Positions 12,060-23,783 of a stretch of 64,000 bases of DNA are shown here, piece by piece. The translations under genes were made by a program, and so were the position numbers. Position 1 is the first letter of the stretch. Every line of letters begins with the position of its first letter. Source of the DNA: Panorpa germanica (taxonomy: Eukaryota; Arthropoda; Insecta; Mecoptera; Panorpidae). The stretch is taken from contig OY783205.1 in assembly GCA_963678705.1 (NCBI GenBank), positions 25,721,034-25,785,033 of the forward strand. Reading direction: 5' to 3'. The notes beneath the pieces were generated by a model. The model was not told the DNA's origin. It saw only the letters and a list, made by a program, of their open reading frames with translations, and did not search any database.

Positions 12060-12490
12060 GTGATACATAATGATAAACTTATCAGACAGCGGCATATCCA
12101 CCTCTTTCCTTCACTGCCTCCCTTTAATAGCTGCCCAATATTCATCTCGCTCGTTACTTTTTCCTGACAAGCAAACTTATTGTGCACCATTGCTTCAATC
12201 TCCGTTCCGCACACGCTACACATTCTTTCCTCTCTATTTGCCCAGTATCTGTTTCCTTTATCCTCGTTTCCTAATCTAAACCTTGCAATCCCTCTCATGT
12301 TTTTTTCTATTAAGTACAGTGGTATCTCACTCTCCCAAATCCTTTTACATCTTGTATTGTAATTGCTCTTCTCGATTTTTCCATTCTTTCCTGTTGCATT
12401 TCCTTCTCCTTAGCTCCTCTTCCACACTTGTGCCACCTTCTCTTCTTCTCTCTGCCTCCTCGATCATCATTCCATTCCTTTCAAAATAAT
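12060..12490 (-). mobile_element. Degenerate LINE ORF2 3' fragment
   Basis: The minus strand encodes a decayed version of the LINE C-terminus: ARFRLGNEDKGNRYW, then a knuckle CSVCGTEIEAMVHNKFAC in which one position has drifted, then NIGQLLKGGSEGKRW. Stops interrupt the upstream part (up to about 12490, GGTSVEEELRR). It is an older copy than those at 1560 and 43745, with no obvious flanking duplication. Confidence 0.8.
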
Positions 12491-13034
12491 TCTTTCTCAT
12501 ACAGTAGTATATAAAAGGCTTAAACTCTTTAAAACTACCAACAAAGTAGGAGGTAATAAACTTGATTCGAAAGTTCTATAGAAGTTCATAATAATTCAGG
12601 TGTATAACATGTTGCAGTAAACCCAGGAGTAAAAGCGTCAGCGCTTTACAAAAAAACACTTGTTGAATAACCCGGTTTTATTATCACGGTAAAATTTAAT
12701 TGTAACCAATCACAATTTCCTTTCTGTGAAGTAAGTTTTTGTTTTGTTTAGATCGGACACCAAATTTAAATGTTGTATCTAGTGCTAATTAAGTTTCTTG
12801 AGATTTCTCTACCGCGCTTTGTAAGACACGTGGTTCCTCCATTTGATTTCCCTCTGGCTGGTATAATACAATGTCAAATCAATTTCGGTGTGACTTAAAC
12901 GATGCTTAATAAGGGACATCGATAAAGTTCAAGGATATTGTTTTATTTCAAACCAGTAGTAGTATTTCGTAAGTAAAATTGAACAAATCTTATTGGATTT
13001 ATTTATGATGGTTGTAGAATATGTATATACGACC

Positions 13035-13921
13035 CAGTGGCGTAGCAACCGCGGTATCAGCCGTATCAATGATACGGGGCCACTGGGCTATAGGAACCCC
13101 AAACGTGTGTAAGCAAATATTCGTTTTTTTCTTCACTATTTGAAATCATTAATCCTGTTTCTAAAGCATTAGAGCATGAAATTAATGACTTACAGAAAGC
13201 TAGCATTTTACTAAGTAATCTTTTGAATTGAATGAGTGAAATAAGAAATCAAAATTCATTCCATGGTTTGCATAAAGGAGTTCAGAGATCTAGCAAAAGA
13301 GTGGGGAGTAAGAACTGTTTTCAAAAATAAAAGAAAGAAGATAACGAAGAATTTTTTTGATGAGCTAAATACAGTAAAGACATGTAAGTTGATCTTAATG
13401 AACAATTCATTGCTTTGAAAACATGCTTAAAATCTGAAATTCGGAAAATTCATTCCATTAAGGAACTCATGAAATTATTGCTGATAAAATTCAATAGCCT
13501 TGCATCCAGTTTTCCGGAGGTAATAACAGCATGCTTTCTATTCTTGAACCTTCCGGTTACAAATGCAACAGTTGAAAGAAGTTTACCAAAAATAAAACTG
13601 ATAAAAAATTATCTAAACACTTCTATGGGACAGGAAAGGCTATCAGACTTGTCACTATTGGCTATACAGGCAGAAAATTTGAAAAACTTAAATCGCCTTC
13701 AACTACGAATGATTTAATAAATAAGTTCGCCGAACAAAAGGCAAGAAAAGTGTATATTTGATTTGAATTGTTTTGATAGCTTAGTTCCTAGGAGTATTAA
13801 TTGTAAGTAATAACGTACAAACAATATATAATTATTTTAATTCAATGCGAGCGTTTTTGTTTCTTTTGTAAAAAAAAAATTACCCATCATTTGGGCCCCT
13901 TTAATGCAAGCTACGCCACTG
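13035..13921 (+). mobile_element. hAT-family DNA transposon, internally decayed
   Basis: The 887-bp element starts CAGTGGCGTAGC and ends with the inverse GCTACGCCACTG. It is flanked by 8-bp duplications ATACGACC (13027-13034) and ATGCGACC (13922-13929), identical at seven positions. These TIRs and the 8-bp duplication are diagnostic for hAT. Inside (13415-13717) about 100 codons encode the hAT C-terminal dimerisation region with the signature LPVTNATVERS and MGQERLSDLSLLAI. The catalytic part is lost or shattered upstream. Confidence 0.92.
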
Positions 13922-14277
13922 ATGCGACCCTCCTTGTATAATATGATTAATATTGAATAACTTCTAGGCTAATTATAAAGCGTAGAATTTGTACCAGTGG
14001 CATTTCACCAAAGAAGTGAGTTAAGAAATCGTTTTTTGTTTCATTCGCGATTATAAAACCTAAAAAAAATGCAATCTTGACAAGATAGAAGATAGTTTGT
14101 TTATAAATTATTAATAAAAAACACATTTTTACTTAACCTAATGATTTAATATAAACCACACAGATAATATACATACATACATACATATATATTTTAATAA
14201 TGAACATCGAAGTAACGACAATTTATCCAACCGACAAATAGAATACATATATAAAATATTCAATACTTTTGTATATG

Positions 14278-14283
14278 TTTATT
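14278..14283 (-). terminator. Polyadenylation signal of the RS-rich protein gene
   Basis: AATAAA on the minus strand, about 65 bases past the stop codon. Confidence 0.6.
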
Positions 14284-14346
14284 TAATATTAATACATTTA
14301 TATTTTTTAATAAAATTATATTAAACCCTGTAAATTCCTTCTGAAT

Positions 14347-17300
14347 TTAGTTGTTATTCTGATTGTTATTAGGTCCTGCAAAATGAAATCACAATAATTG
14401 ATAGTTATTATGTTGTACAAATTTTAAGAAAAACATTAAAATATTTCACAATTCAAACTGTAAAAGAAAGAGTTACCAGGAGGTCCCAGTCTCGGACGGT
14501 TTCGCATCTGATTCATTGAATGATGATGGTTCATTGGTGGATGGTTCATAGGATGTCGAATTCCATGCTGCGCGAAAGGATGCGGAAATTGTGGAGGAGG
14601 TAATCGCGGCGGATACTGATGCCTTGGCATTGGATGAAAGAACATTGAAGGGTGACCCATATACGGCCTCATATATTGTGGATTCCCATAAGGCTAAAAG
14701 AAAAGAGAGAAAACATTACGATTTTATAACCATGTATGTAAGATATTTGTTTGAAGTTTAAGCATACATCACAAAATGGCACAGGATATGGTGGCTGTAT
14801 GAACTGTCCTTCATAGGGACCTTCCATATGTCTTTGATCATAAGACCAACCCCTTGGATGTGAAGATCTTCGCCCTCGAGATGTACTGCGAGATCTTCTG
14901 CTACAGATATAAAGAAAACGTGAACAAAATGAACTGTACAGAAGTAATTCTGTATTTCCAAAAATTAAATACCTGTTACTATGAGATTTTACACTAGAAA
15001 TTTAAAAGCAATGGATAATCCATTTGCACAATCAAAAACAAACATTCTATTCTTAACATTTCACACATCCTAACGTTCTTCTATAAATATTATTAAAGAT
15101 GTTTGTCGAATAATTTGCTTCTTCTTCACTACTAAATATAATCTTTTAAAAATAAATTTCATTTAAAAATGACTAACCAAAATAACCAAATAGTGGTTGT
15201 ACAAACTGATTTAATAATACAAAATATTTACTAATTTATTTAAAAAGGAACATTAAAAAATACCGATCTAGGTCTCCTCTGTAATGGCGATCTTTTGATA
15301 ATGCAGATAATCTGTAACGACACAACCTCTTGCAGTATTAGTCACAAAATAAAGTATAATTAAATGACAACATTCATTTTATCATTACCGTTCAATTTTC
15401 CTTGTGCTTTCACGTTTAATTCTGTCTTTCTCTCGTTGTTCATCAATATAATAACTACTTTTTTCTTTTTGCGAAGATTTTGACCTATGCCTAGATCTTG
15501 AAATTGGTCTTTCTCTATATCTACCCCTATCTCTCTCCCTACTTCTATCACGGCTTCCATATCTAGAGCTATATCTTCTGAAAAGAATTAAATTATTCTT
15601 ATTTATATATTGTCATTATCAATTTTGTAATAAATTAGTTTTTAATGTACCTGCGGCTTTCTGGACTGGAAGAATCTCTTTTATCCCGAACAGCCAGGTA
15701 TCTACTAGTACCAGTACGCCTTTGAGACGATCTTGCTCGTCGGCTAGGTGAATATCTAACAGTTCTTTCCTGTGAATACTTTGATTCTATGTTCCTGTTA
15801 TATCTATCATTTGCACTTCTATCAGACATTTCTCTACCACGATAAGCTTCGAAATTGGACCGTTTCGGTTCATATCTAACTACTCGATTCTAAAAAATTA
15901 TTATATTAAATATTTTTGATTTTAACTATTATTTAGATTACAGAGTATGTTAATACATACTTTTGTCATTGATCTGCTACGAGATCTACTATCATCAAAG
16001 CTTCTACTTCGGCTCTTACTATCATTTCTTTTTCTATAACTTATAGGTAGATCATCTTCTTTATTAACAATTACTTCCGATCTGGCGAATATAGGACGCG
16101 AACCCTCACCTAGTTTAATTATCATTATTAATTTAAAATAGATTTTAAAATTGGATGTAACCAAAAACTATAAAGCTATTTCATACTGTATATAATTTTA
16201 ATTAAATGTACATCAAATATAATTAAATAAGTAACAAATAACTAATTGTTATATTACTCGAATGTAACTACGTTTAAATATTTATCGAAACTTTGCACAA
16301 TTTAAAAAATTGCAATTATTGCTAATTTTAATTATTATTTTGAAAATCTATGGTCATCATTAAACCATTCATAATATATTTCAAACAAATAATTATTTTA
16401 AATATGTGTTGATTGCAGATATCTTCCATTCCTTGCTGTTGACTGAAGAAGTTCATGTTGACATTTTATAAGATCAACAAGCTATATATAAAAAAATGTA
16501 AATATTTCTAAAAACTTGCGTTTCTTAAAAAACGCTAAAATGGAAAACATGGTGTTAGTTTAGTAAGAATATATATTTTTACTAATTGTACTATTCTCAA
16601 AAATACAATACTTTAAACAAAATAAATCTATGTATAATGTGATATATATTTTTAACATAATATAAACCAAATAAGATATATTAATATTTACTTGCGTTAT
16701 CCAATGGCTCTTTGTATCATAATGAAGACGCTATGCTTGTTAGCACGTTGGACTGTAGCAACGGTTTGTGGTATGCAGAACCTTTTCCGGGACAGAGACA
16801 GCAAAGCCACTCTGATGTCCGGACTCGAATATACACTCTGCTACGAACAATATTAGATTTGTAAAAAGATACATTTTGTAACAAACCAACTTATACTAAA
16901 CGTTATGAGTAGAAACGAAAGAGCCAGCATTATATTTATTATTTTATAAACCCCTAACACTGATATTGTCGTGAAACATGTTAAGATTAAGTATTTGCAA
17001 AATTTGAATCTGAAAATAGAAATATAATACTATAGCTCTTGCAATATGATAAATGGGACGAGTATCTTAAAGCCTAGACTATATACTTTATATTTCCTCA
17101 TTTCAATGTTGCTCATAAATCAATATGAATCAGGAAGAAGCATTATTGATTACTACTAACACGAAAAAATAGCATGAAATAAAAGCAAAAAGTAATAAAC
17201 AATCTATTTCTTCTAAAAAAAAACTCCCTAATAAGTATGGACTTAAATAACGTTGTCGAACAATCCTGCATCCCTAAATAGAACTAAGTCGAGAAACAGA

Positions 17301-19257
17301 TATTCATCAAGAATAAAGATTCTCGATATACCTGTATCAATGCGAATCAAAATTGGCAACATTCAATTGAGCAATATGTAATTCTATTCATTTTTAAATA
17401 GTAAATAAAGTACATAATTAGGGCCAGAAAAAAGTGTTATAGAAAGTGTAAAATCAAAAAATAGATTTAAATTAAGTCTACAGTTAGTACTAATTACTTT
17501 TAACTACATGTAATACAATACATAAATCCAAAATTTATATTATTTAGAAGAACTCCAGCACCCTACTACACCACTACTCTGTAAAAATGGTAAATATTAG
17601 TTCAGTAATTAAGAAGAAATGATATAAGAAACTAAAATAAAATAATAAGCAACTAAATAAATAAAACAAATTACTGATAATTATTAACGCAATGATATTT
17701 AAGCCATTAATAATTAAAAAAACATTCAGATCAGATAAATCAAAAGCAGATAAGTACAGTTTTGAAAAAAATTATTTATAATTATAAAAGAACAAAATGC
17801 GTGATATTTTAACAAGAAGAAATATTATAGAATAATGATTGCATAAAAATGAATTTGAAATTGCAATCTTGAATCATTACTCATGAAATAATTGGCTAAA
17901 TATCATTGCTTTAATAGATTAAGAAATATTTCTACGAACCTGTTCAGGTAACAATAGGTTGAAATATATATTTTTAAAAGTTGTTTCATATTGAATAGAT
18001 GCATGCAAAATATGTATAACTCAGATCATAAATTAAAGACAAAAAAAAAATACTAAATAATATAGAATATGTATGATTGAAGATTAAAGACAATTTGATA
18101 CAGATATTGATGAAAACCAATCAGTTGTACTGTACTGCTGCAAAATAAAGTTATTTGAATTAATTGCTCCTTCCACTGCAAAGTCAGCATCCTCCGTTGA
18201 ATTGACGAAAATGTTGATTGTATATGTTGCGTGATGAAATCGATGTTGAAGCAGAATTATATAAAACCATACATAGACCCTTACATTTGTATAAATACTC
18301 GAAATAACATTGAACCCCTAATATTACCATGTCTCGATATACTGACAAATACTTATTTATATACTTTTACAATATACTTATTGAATGTGGTATACTAGAT
18401 CAGTAAAGATAGCCGTAAGTATTGTATTTAAAATAAATAATATTTCTATTACTTATTTTTTTAATACTTTACCGTCTGCTCGTTTGATTTTAAAGTCGTC
18501 TGGGTTGTCCAACCCGAGTACAACCGGTCTTGAAGAAGATCTCATTTTAGTAGCTAGTGGCTGTTTTATAGTAATTTTGTACTCTCTCGTTTCACTGTAT
18601 CGCAATTTCAACGGAGTTCGTCCTCGAAACCTATTACACCTTTTATCTTAATAAATTTTGTATATACTAAACTTTCTTAATTTAAAGTAAACAAATTATA
18701 CATATAGAAATTTAATAAAGGTTTGTATATTAAAAAAGTTTGGCATATACAAAATCTAAATATCTAACATACAAGAATTATAAGCTAATTACTTATATTT
18801 AGTGCAAGCTCATGTTAAGCCGTAAATATTTTTTTGTAATAATACTATTACATTACATGGTTTTAAAACAATAATACATGTGTTTCAAATTCTTCAAGCA
18901 TCAAACAAAACTGATTTATAAGGAGTTAAATGAAAATATTACTAACTTTTCGCCCATAGAGCTAGCTGGAGGTGCTTCTGGATTTGCATCTCTAACTACA
19001 GTTCTGAGATTTTCACCTATGCGCGGAGTAACAGCTGGAGTTGATTTTCGAGGCGCAATTCTTGTATTGTCAGACGTAGTAGGTTTCACAACTGTTGATA
19101 TTGATTTTGTATTGTCAAAATTATGAAACGTACTCTTTACATGGCGCGATTTGAGAGAACGAGACCGTGATCGTGAACGATAACGATTTGTTGATCGCCT
19201 TCTATAGGAACTGTTAGAGGATGACGAACTTCTAGACGAGGAAGGTGATTTAGGCAT
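14347..19257 (-). CDS. Arginine/serine-rich nuclear protein, nine coding exons
   Basis: Exons (descending): 19257-18947, 18639-18473, 16109-15961, 15889-15651, 15577-15389, 15278-15264 (a 15-base microexon), 14900-14768, 14693-14477, 14375-14347. All phases agree and give 482 residues. The N-terminus (MPKSPSSSRSSSSS...) and residues about 160-330 are rich in SR, RS and RD dipeptides, typical of splicing or mRNA-processing factors of nuclear speckles. Residues about 104-160 form a conserved-looking non-repetitive stretch containing RPVVLGLDNPDDFKIKR. The C-terminus is Pro/His/Met-rich (PPMNHHHSMNQM) and ends NNNQNNN. No RRM is present, so it is not a classical SR protein; m6A-writer or BCLAF/THRAP3-type cofactors are possible, but I cannot name the orthologue. 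The start ATG lies 3 bases inside an exon whose acceptor is TTTCAG, so a leader exon exists upstream (from 19342). It is head-to-head with LAMTOR1. Confidence 0.85.
16690..16860. other. GC-rich island inside the second intron of the RS protein gene
   Basis: About 170 bases are markedly richer in GC than the surrounding intron. All frames are partly open. TTAGCACGTTGGACTGTAGC resembles the A-box part of tRNA-like SINE heads and GGACTCGAA is near a degenerate B box, so an old SINE fragment is likelier than an exon. Confidence 0.3.
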
Positions 19258-19718
19258 CGCCTGAAATTTTCCCCGATTCACAGTAAAAAAATAAAATACT
19301 ACGACACCCCTAATTATTATTTCATAATATTAATTTCTTACCTTAAATGATTAAAAGTACGTCGTATTGCACAAGATATTGAACGTGTGGTGTATATATA
19401 CAACTTGATTAAACTGCACTAATGATATTAGTGCATTACCGTACACTACGTAATCAAAATTTCGGAATGATAAAATCCAGGATTTTAGCATTAACGATTA
19501 ACTATGCGACAAAAATTGATGGCTCCAAAGAAAATGCTGGCTCCATTGTTGATTGTTGCCAAGCCTTCAATTTCAAATTTTACTTTGTATCAGTTGGTAC
19601 ACAACTCATGCCACTCATACGATAATCTGGCTGCGTGTGCGCGATATATATTTGTACAATGACACACATGACATTAATAACCCTTTAATATGTCAAACAA
19701 AATAAAGATGGCTGAAAA
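19258..19718. promoter_or_regulatory. Shared promoter between the RS protein gene (-) and LAMTOR1 (+)
   Basis: The start codons are 461 bases apart, on opposite strands. On the minus side an untranslated exon begins at 19342 with donor TTTAAGGTAAGAAA and splices to TTTCAG at 19261. A perfect inverted repeat, TGCACTAAT-gat-ATTAGTGCA (19415-19435), sits near the minus-strand transcription start and could be a regulator site. No TATA box stands out except a TATATATA run at 19392. Confidence 0.5.
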
Positions 19719-19996
19719 ATGGGGTGTTGTTACAGCTGTGAGGAAGATAGAGTGCCTCCGGTAAAATAATTTCCAACCACATAAATTTTAAATGCTTAAA
19801 CTGCTTAACATATCTTAAGAATATCTATTTAATGCAACTCAATCTTTAAAACGTGTTATTCAAGTTTCTATTTTGACAAGAACCTTACAGTTTGAGTTAT
19901 ATCTACTTCGCAAATTATTTCTTTTAAAACCATAAATATCAAAAGACAGATATGTTTAAATATTAACAATATCATTTTTAGCAAGGTGGTGAAATA
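19690..19996 (+). promoter_or_regulatory. Upstream ORF overlapping the LAMTOR1 start codon
   Basis: ATG at 19690 and a second in-frame ATG at 19708 read in a different frame from the LAMTOR1 ATG (19719). After splicing of intron 1 this frame stops at TAA 19994-19996, inside exon 2. If the leader includes 19690, initiation there would lower LAMTOR1 output. Whether it is transcribed is not visible here. Confidence 0.45.
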
Positions 19997-20589
19997 AATG
20001 AGCGAACTCATCTATTGGTGAACCCAGTAAGCAATAATACAGCAATACAAAGAGATAATAGTGATGACTTTTTAACTCGTTATCCAAATTCTGTGCCTAA
20101 GAAAACAGATGAGCAAACTGCTCTCAACAAAATACTTCAGGAAACAGCTACGTAAGTTACTAACAATTAATGTAATGTAATATTGATTTCAATTTTCCTA
20201 TAGCAAGTAATATCAATTTTTTAGCAATGTTATTGACGTTGCTGCTCTGGATTCACATAATTTAGAGCAACATGAATACAATGAGCGAATGAGACATTAC
20301 AGTCATCGTATGGCAAAATCATGGTCTAACATAAAACTTCCACCGCTGCGAGCTCAAGGTCTTCTATCTGATATTGGAGCTCCAGAAAAAGAATTATGCA
20401 AAGCTCCTATTACTGCTGAAGATCGAAAACTTGTAAGAATTTTAATTGAATAACTTTGAAGTGACTCAATAATAAATATAAATAATTAACTTACAGATCG
20501 AGGAATGTGTGGAAAAAGGTTTAAGTGCTTTGAAGAGGATGACTGTAGAACACAAAGAGGATTTGGTAGTTCCGTTTCGTATTCCATAA
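19719..20589 (+). CDS. LAMTOR1: Ragulator complex subunit LAMTOR1 (p18)
   Basis: Four exons: 19719-19760, 19982-20151, 20225-20432, 20497-20589; 170 residues against about 161 in human. LAMTOR1 wraps around LAMTOR2-5, anchors the Ragulator to the late endosome/lysosome and so recruits Rag GTPases and mTORC1. The N-terminus MGCCYSCEEDRVPP has Gly2 for myristoylation and Cys3/Cys4 for palmitoylation, as in known orthologues. Family landmarks follow: TDEQTALNKILQETA, then NVIDVAALDS, LEQHEYNERMRHYS, the Pro-rich KLPPL, and a C-terminus EDLVVPFRIP matching the family's ...EELVVQFGIP. The start is fixed by the acylation motif and shared exon-1 architecture. All splice junctions are GT-AG. It is divergent from the RS protein gene and convergent with PSMD14. 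Confidence 0.97.
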
Positions 20590-21048
20590 GAAACAGATAT
20601 ATACCCCAACAAAAGAAAACACCTAATTGATATATTTTTGTAGTTTTAGAAATACTTAACAAATAAGTAAAAACTATATAAAGTATAAATATTATCTTAT
20701 CTCTCTCTGTAAATAATTTTTCTCAATTGCCAATATAAATTTTATATACTCAATACTTTCAAAATTAAGTTAACGCTTTTAAATCTGTAAGAATTTATTG
20801 TGTTAATTATAAACATATATATATGACTGCTATTTGAAAATGAAAAGTAATCATTAAATAATTAAATTTATGAAAAAGTTTTGTTTTATTCACTCCATAA
20901 TAAATTTCAGCAGCACCAAAAATATAATCTTAGAAAAAATTACAATTAACTTTTATTTTATTTAAATAACACACACATATTACAAAATGACAGTAAAGAA
21001 TATTAATTTCATTATAAAACTTAGAAAAGCTTATTATTATAAATATTT
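20590..21048. other. LAMTOR1 3' untranslated region and convergent spacer
   Basis: AT-rich sequence with no open frame of note. It holds the ends of the convergent LAMTOR1 and minus-strand transcripts. Confidence 0.5.
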
Positions 21049-21159
21049 TTATGATGAGAGCATCGCTTTCTTAACTAGGGTAGCTAGTTGATAATTGAAA
21101 ACGTGAGCACCATAATCTTTACGACACAGCTTGATTTGAACCTTGCGCCGCTGAAATTT
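21049..21159 (-). CDS. Orphan terminal-exon-like ORF
   Basis: On the minus strand a good polypyrimidine-AG acceptor (TTCTTTTTAAGTTTAG; a second, TTTCAG, 9 bases on) opens 36 codons ending in a stop: KFQRRKVQIKLCRKDYGAHV then FNYQLATLVKKAMLSS. Its base composition is clearly less AT-rich than the flanks and the opposite strand is closed. It looks like a real last coding exon. Yet the sequence between it and the PSMD14 stop (21401) shows no upstream exon. It could be an alternative 3' exon of PSMD14, the end of a gene that hosts PSMD14 in an intron, or a retained fragment. Family not recognised. Confidence 0.4.
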   Translation of the reverse strand, partial: KFQRRKVQIKLCRKDYGAHVFNYQLATLVKKAMLSS

Positions 21160-21277
21160 CTAAACTTAAAAAGAAATTGTAATTTACCTAAACTAGAAAA
21201 ATATACAATCTTAATTATTACACACATTGATTGTACAACGGTTTAAAGAAGTAAAATATTTTTTGAAATCAATATGG

Positions 21278-21283
21278 TTTATT
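21278..21283 (-). terminator. Candidate polyadenylation signal of PSMD14
   Basis: AATAAA on the minus strand about 120 bases after the PSMD14 stop. If used, the orphan exon at 21049 lies beyond the normal PSMD14 transcript end. Confidence 0.45.
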
Positions 21284-21400
21284 ATTGTAATTAATTTTGT
21301 TTCTAAATTAAAATTAGGTGATAATAATGAATCCGAACAAAGTACAAATACTAATGCAGTACAAAAAATTATATATATATATAATAGTTATATATTTGAG

Positions 21401-22474
<1,074 letters not shown>

Positions 22475-22798
22475 AATGACTAAAAAAATAATACAATATC
22501 AGTCAGTTTGGTTATAATAAATCTTTCAATTTATATGAAAGAAAAAAACGACATATTCCATCTAAATAATGTTAAATGTCAAAACTTACGTACTTGTTTT
22601 GTAAAAGTTTTAATGAAATTTATCAAATAATTATAATATATTTTATTCACTATTTCACAGCAGTTTTATACTGGTACAGAAAGCTTGAAATGACAACTAT
22701 CAAATATGCACAATCATAAAGCGAGCGGAAGCGCTACAGTCACGGTGAATCGACGCCATTAGTTTCATTATTTGTTCATAATTTCACATCAGTATTAA
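22475..22798. promoter_or_regulatory. Divergent PSMD14/CMC1 promoter region
   Basis: Only 324 bases separate the two start codons, and the PSMD14 leader exon (from 22590) and its first intron occupy part of this. The core between about 22680 and 22790 is locally GC-richer (AAGCGAGCGGAAGCGC), typical of TATA-less housekeeping promoters. Confidence 0.55.
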
Positions 22799-23363
22799 AT
22801 GTCGGAAATTGAAAAAGAAATAGGTGTTTTGCCGGCTAAATTAGGAGGTGGTCCTCATGGTTTAGGTATATATTTAATAAATAATAAATAATTAGTTATT
22901 CATTTGTTTTCTAATTAATGTAAAACCATTTTATGTTTGCTGTTGTATTGTGAGGTTATGTTGTCTTTTCACCAAGATGTCTCTGGTATACAAGAGTATC
23001 TAGCGGAACCGAATTTAAATAAACTAATAAAAACAAGTGACTAAATATTTTTTTAAAGGCGATCCCGCTGATAGAACTCTCAGAAGAGTTGAAGCAGAAG
23101 TTTTGGTTCCAAAGAAAATGCGAGAGATAGCCAAGGTTGAAAAGTGTTTTGATGAAGTTAAAGAATTCGAAACTTGCTGCAAAGAGTCTTCTCTTCTGAT
23201 GGTGGTCACTTGCAGAAAGCAAAATGCAAATTTAAGGGACTGCTTAGCTAGTTGGTACACCAATGAAGAGTTTAAAACTAGGTGTAGAAATGAATATTTA
23301 GAGGAAAGAAGTGAGTATCGAAGGACTGGGATTGTTAAAAAACTTCGAAACCAAAATAAATAA
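22799..23363 (+). CDS. CMC1: COX assembly mitochondrial protein CMC1
   Basis: Two exons, 22799-22865 and 23059-23363; 123 residues. CMC1 is a small intermembrane-space protein that stabilises newly made COX1 with its partners during cytochrome c oxidase assembly. The twin CX9C fold is intact: Cys52-(9)-Cys62 in KCFDEVKEFETCC and Cys74-(9)-Cys84 in TCRKQNANLRDC, the pairs oxidised by the Mia40 relay. The flanking LRRVEAEVLVPKKMRE and the basic C-terminal tail also match the family. The start is the first ATG of exon 1 and gives GGPHGLGDPADRTLRRVE across the junction. Divergent with PSMD14. Confidence 0.95.
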
Positions 23364-23424
23364 TAATTCTAATTGTATTATTTAGTCAATTGTGTATAGA
23401 TTTGTTAAGACTGCATATTAATTG

Positions 23425-23430
23425 AATAAA
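23425..23430 (+). terminator. CMC1 polyadenylation signal
   Basis: AATAAA 62 bases after the CMC1 stop codon, in an otherwise AT-rich 3' flank. Confidence 0.75.
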
Positions 23431-23669
23431 AGTATCTTTAACAAACAGTTCTTTAATTTACAGTACAGAAAAATCATTTTTTCTTTAGACAGTAACACCT
23501 ATAACAACGCAACATCTAGTGATTACAAAACAAAGGATAAATATACCTAAAAAAAGATATACAAACTGAATTGAGTCTCAAAATTAAACAAGTTAAAAGA
23601 TATGTAAGAAAAACTGTAAAAAACCAAAATTACCTTTTAAAAACATCAACACCTGTTTAGAAATGTGTT

Positions 23670-23783
23670 ATGGGACAATGCTGTGGGCGAAGAAGTAAAC
23701 TAGACATAAGTGAATCTGCATGGTCTATGTTATACCCAGGTGGGTGGGGAATGGTTCATCATGATCAGAGTAAGAGGTATTAA
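23670..23783 (+). CDS. Candidate 37-residue acylated microprotein (or 5' exon of an unknown gene)
   Basis: ATG at 23670 opens 37 codons to TAA. The product begins MGQCCGRRSKLD, with Gly2 suited to N-myristoylation and Cys4/Cys5 to palmitoylation, and continues SESAWSMLYPGGWGMVHHD. GC content is far above both flanks and the codons look used. A plausible acceptor (CCTGTTTAG) lies 9 bases upstream of the ATG, so it may be an internal first-coding exon. A CAG-GTGGGT donor within it (about 23740) would allow an alternative continuation. It lies between CMC1 and V-ATPase H on the same strand and might be part of a longer V-ATPase H leader. No family recognised. Confidence 0.4.
   Translation: MGQCCGRRSKLDISESAWSMLYPGGWGMVHHDQSKRY

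Noticed and set aside
12070-12489. Three plus-strand frames rich in Ser/Leu
   Set aside because: Antisense to a decayed LINE; the same pyrimidine-rich pattern occurs at 43907-44212 and 58042-58341 for the same reason.
16690-16860. Intronic GC island as an RS-protein exon
   Set aside because: No proper acceptor/donor pair on the minus strand, and the flanking exons already join in phase without it.
18385-18651. Plus-strand 88-codon frame
   Set aside because: Antisense to exon 2 of the RS-rich protein, which is supported by phases and splice sites.
19258-19281. Upstream start for the RS-rich protein
   Set aside because: The apparent start is GTG and lies in the intron before the TTTCAG acceptor; the true ATG is at 19257.
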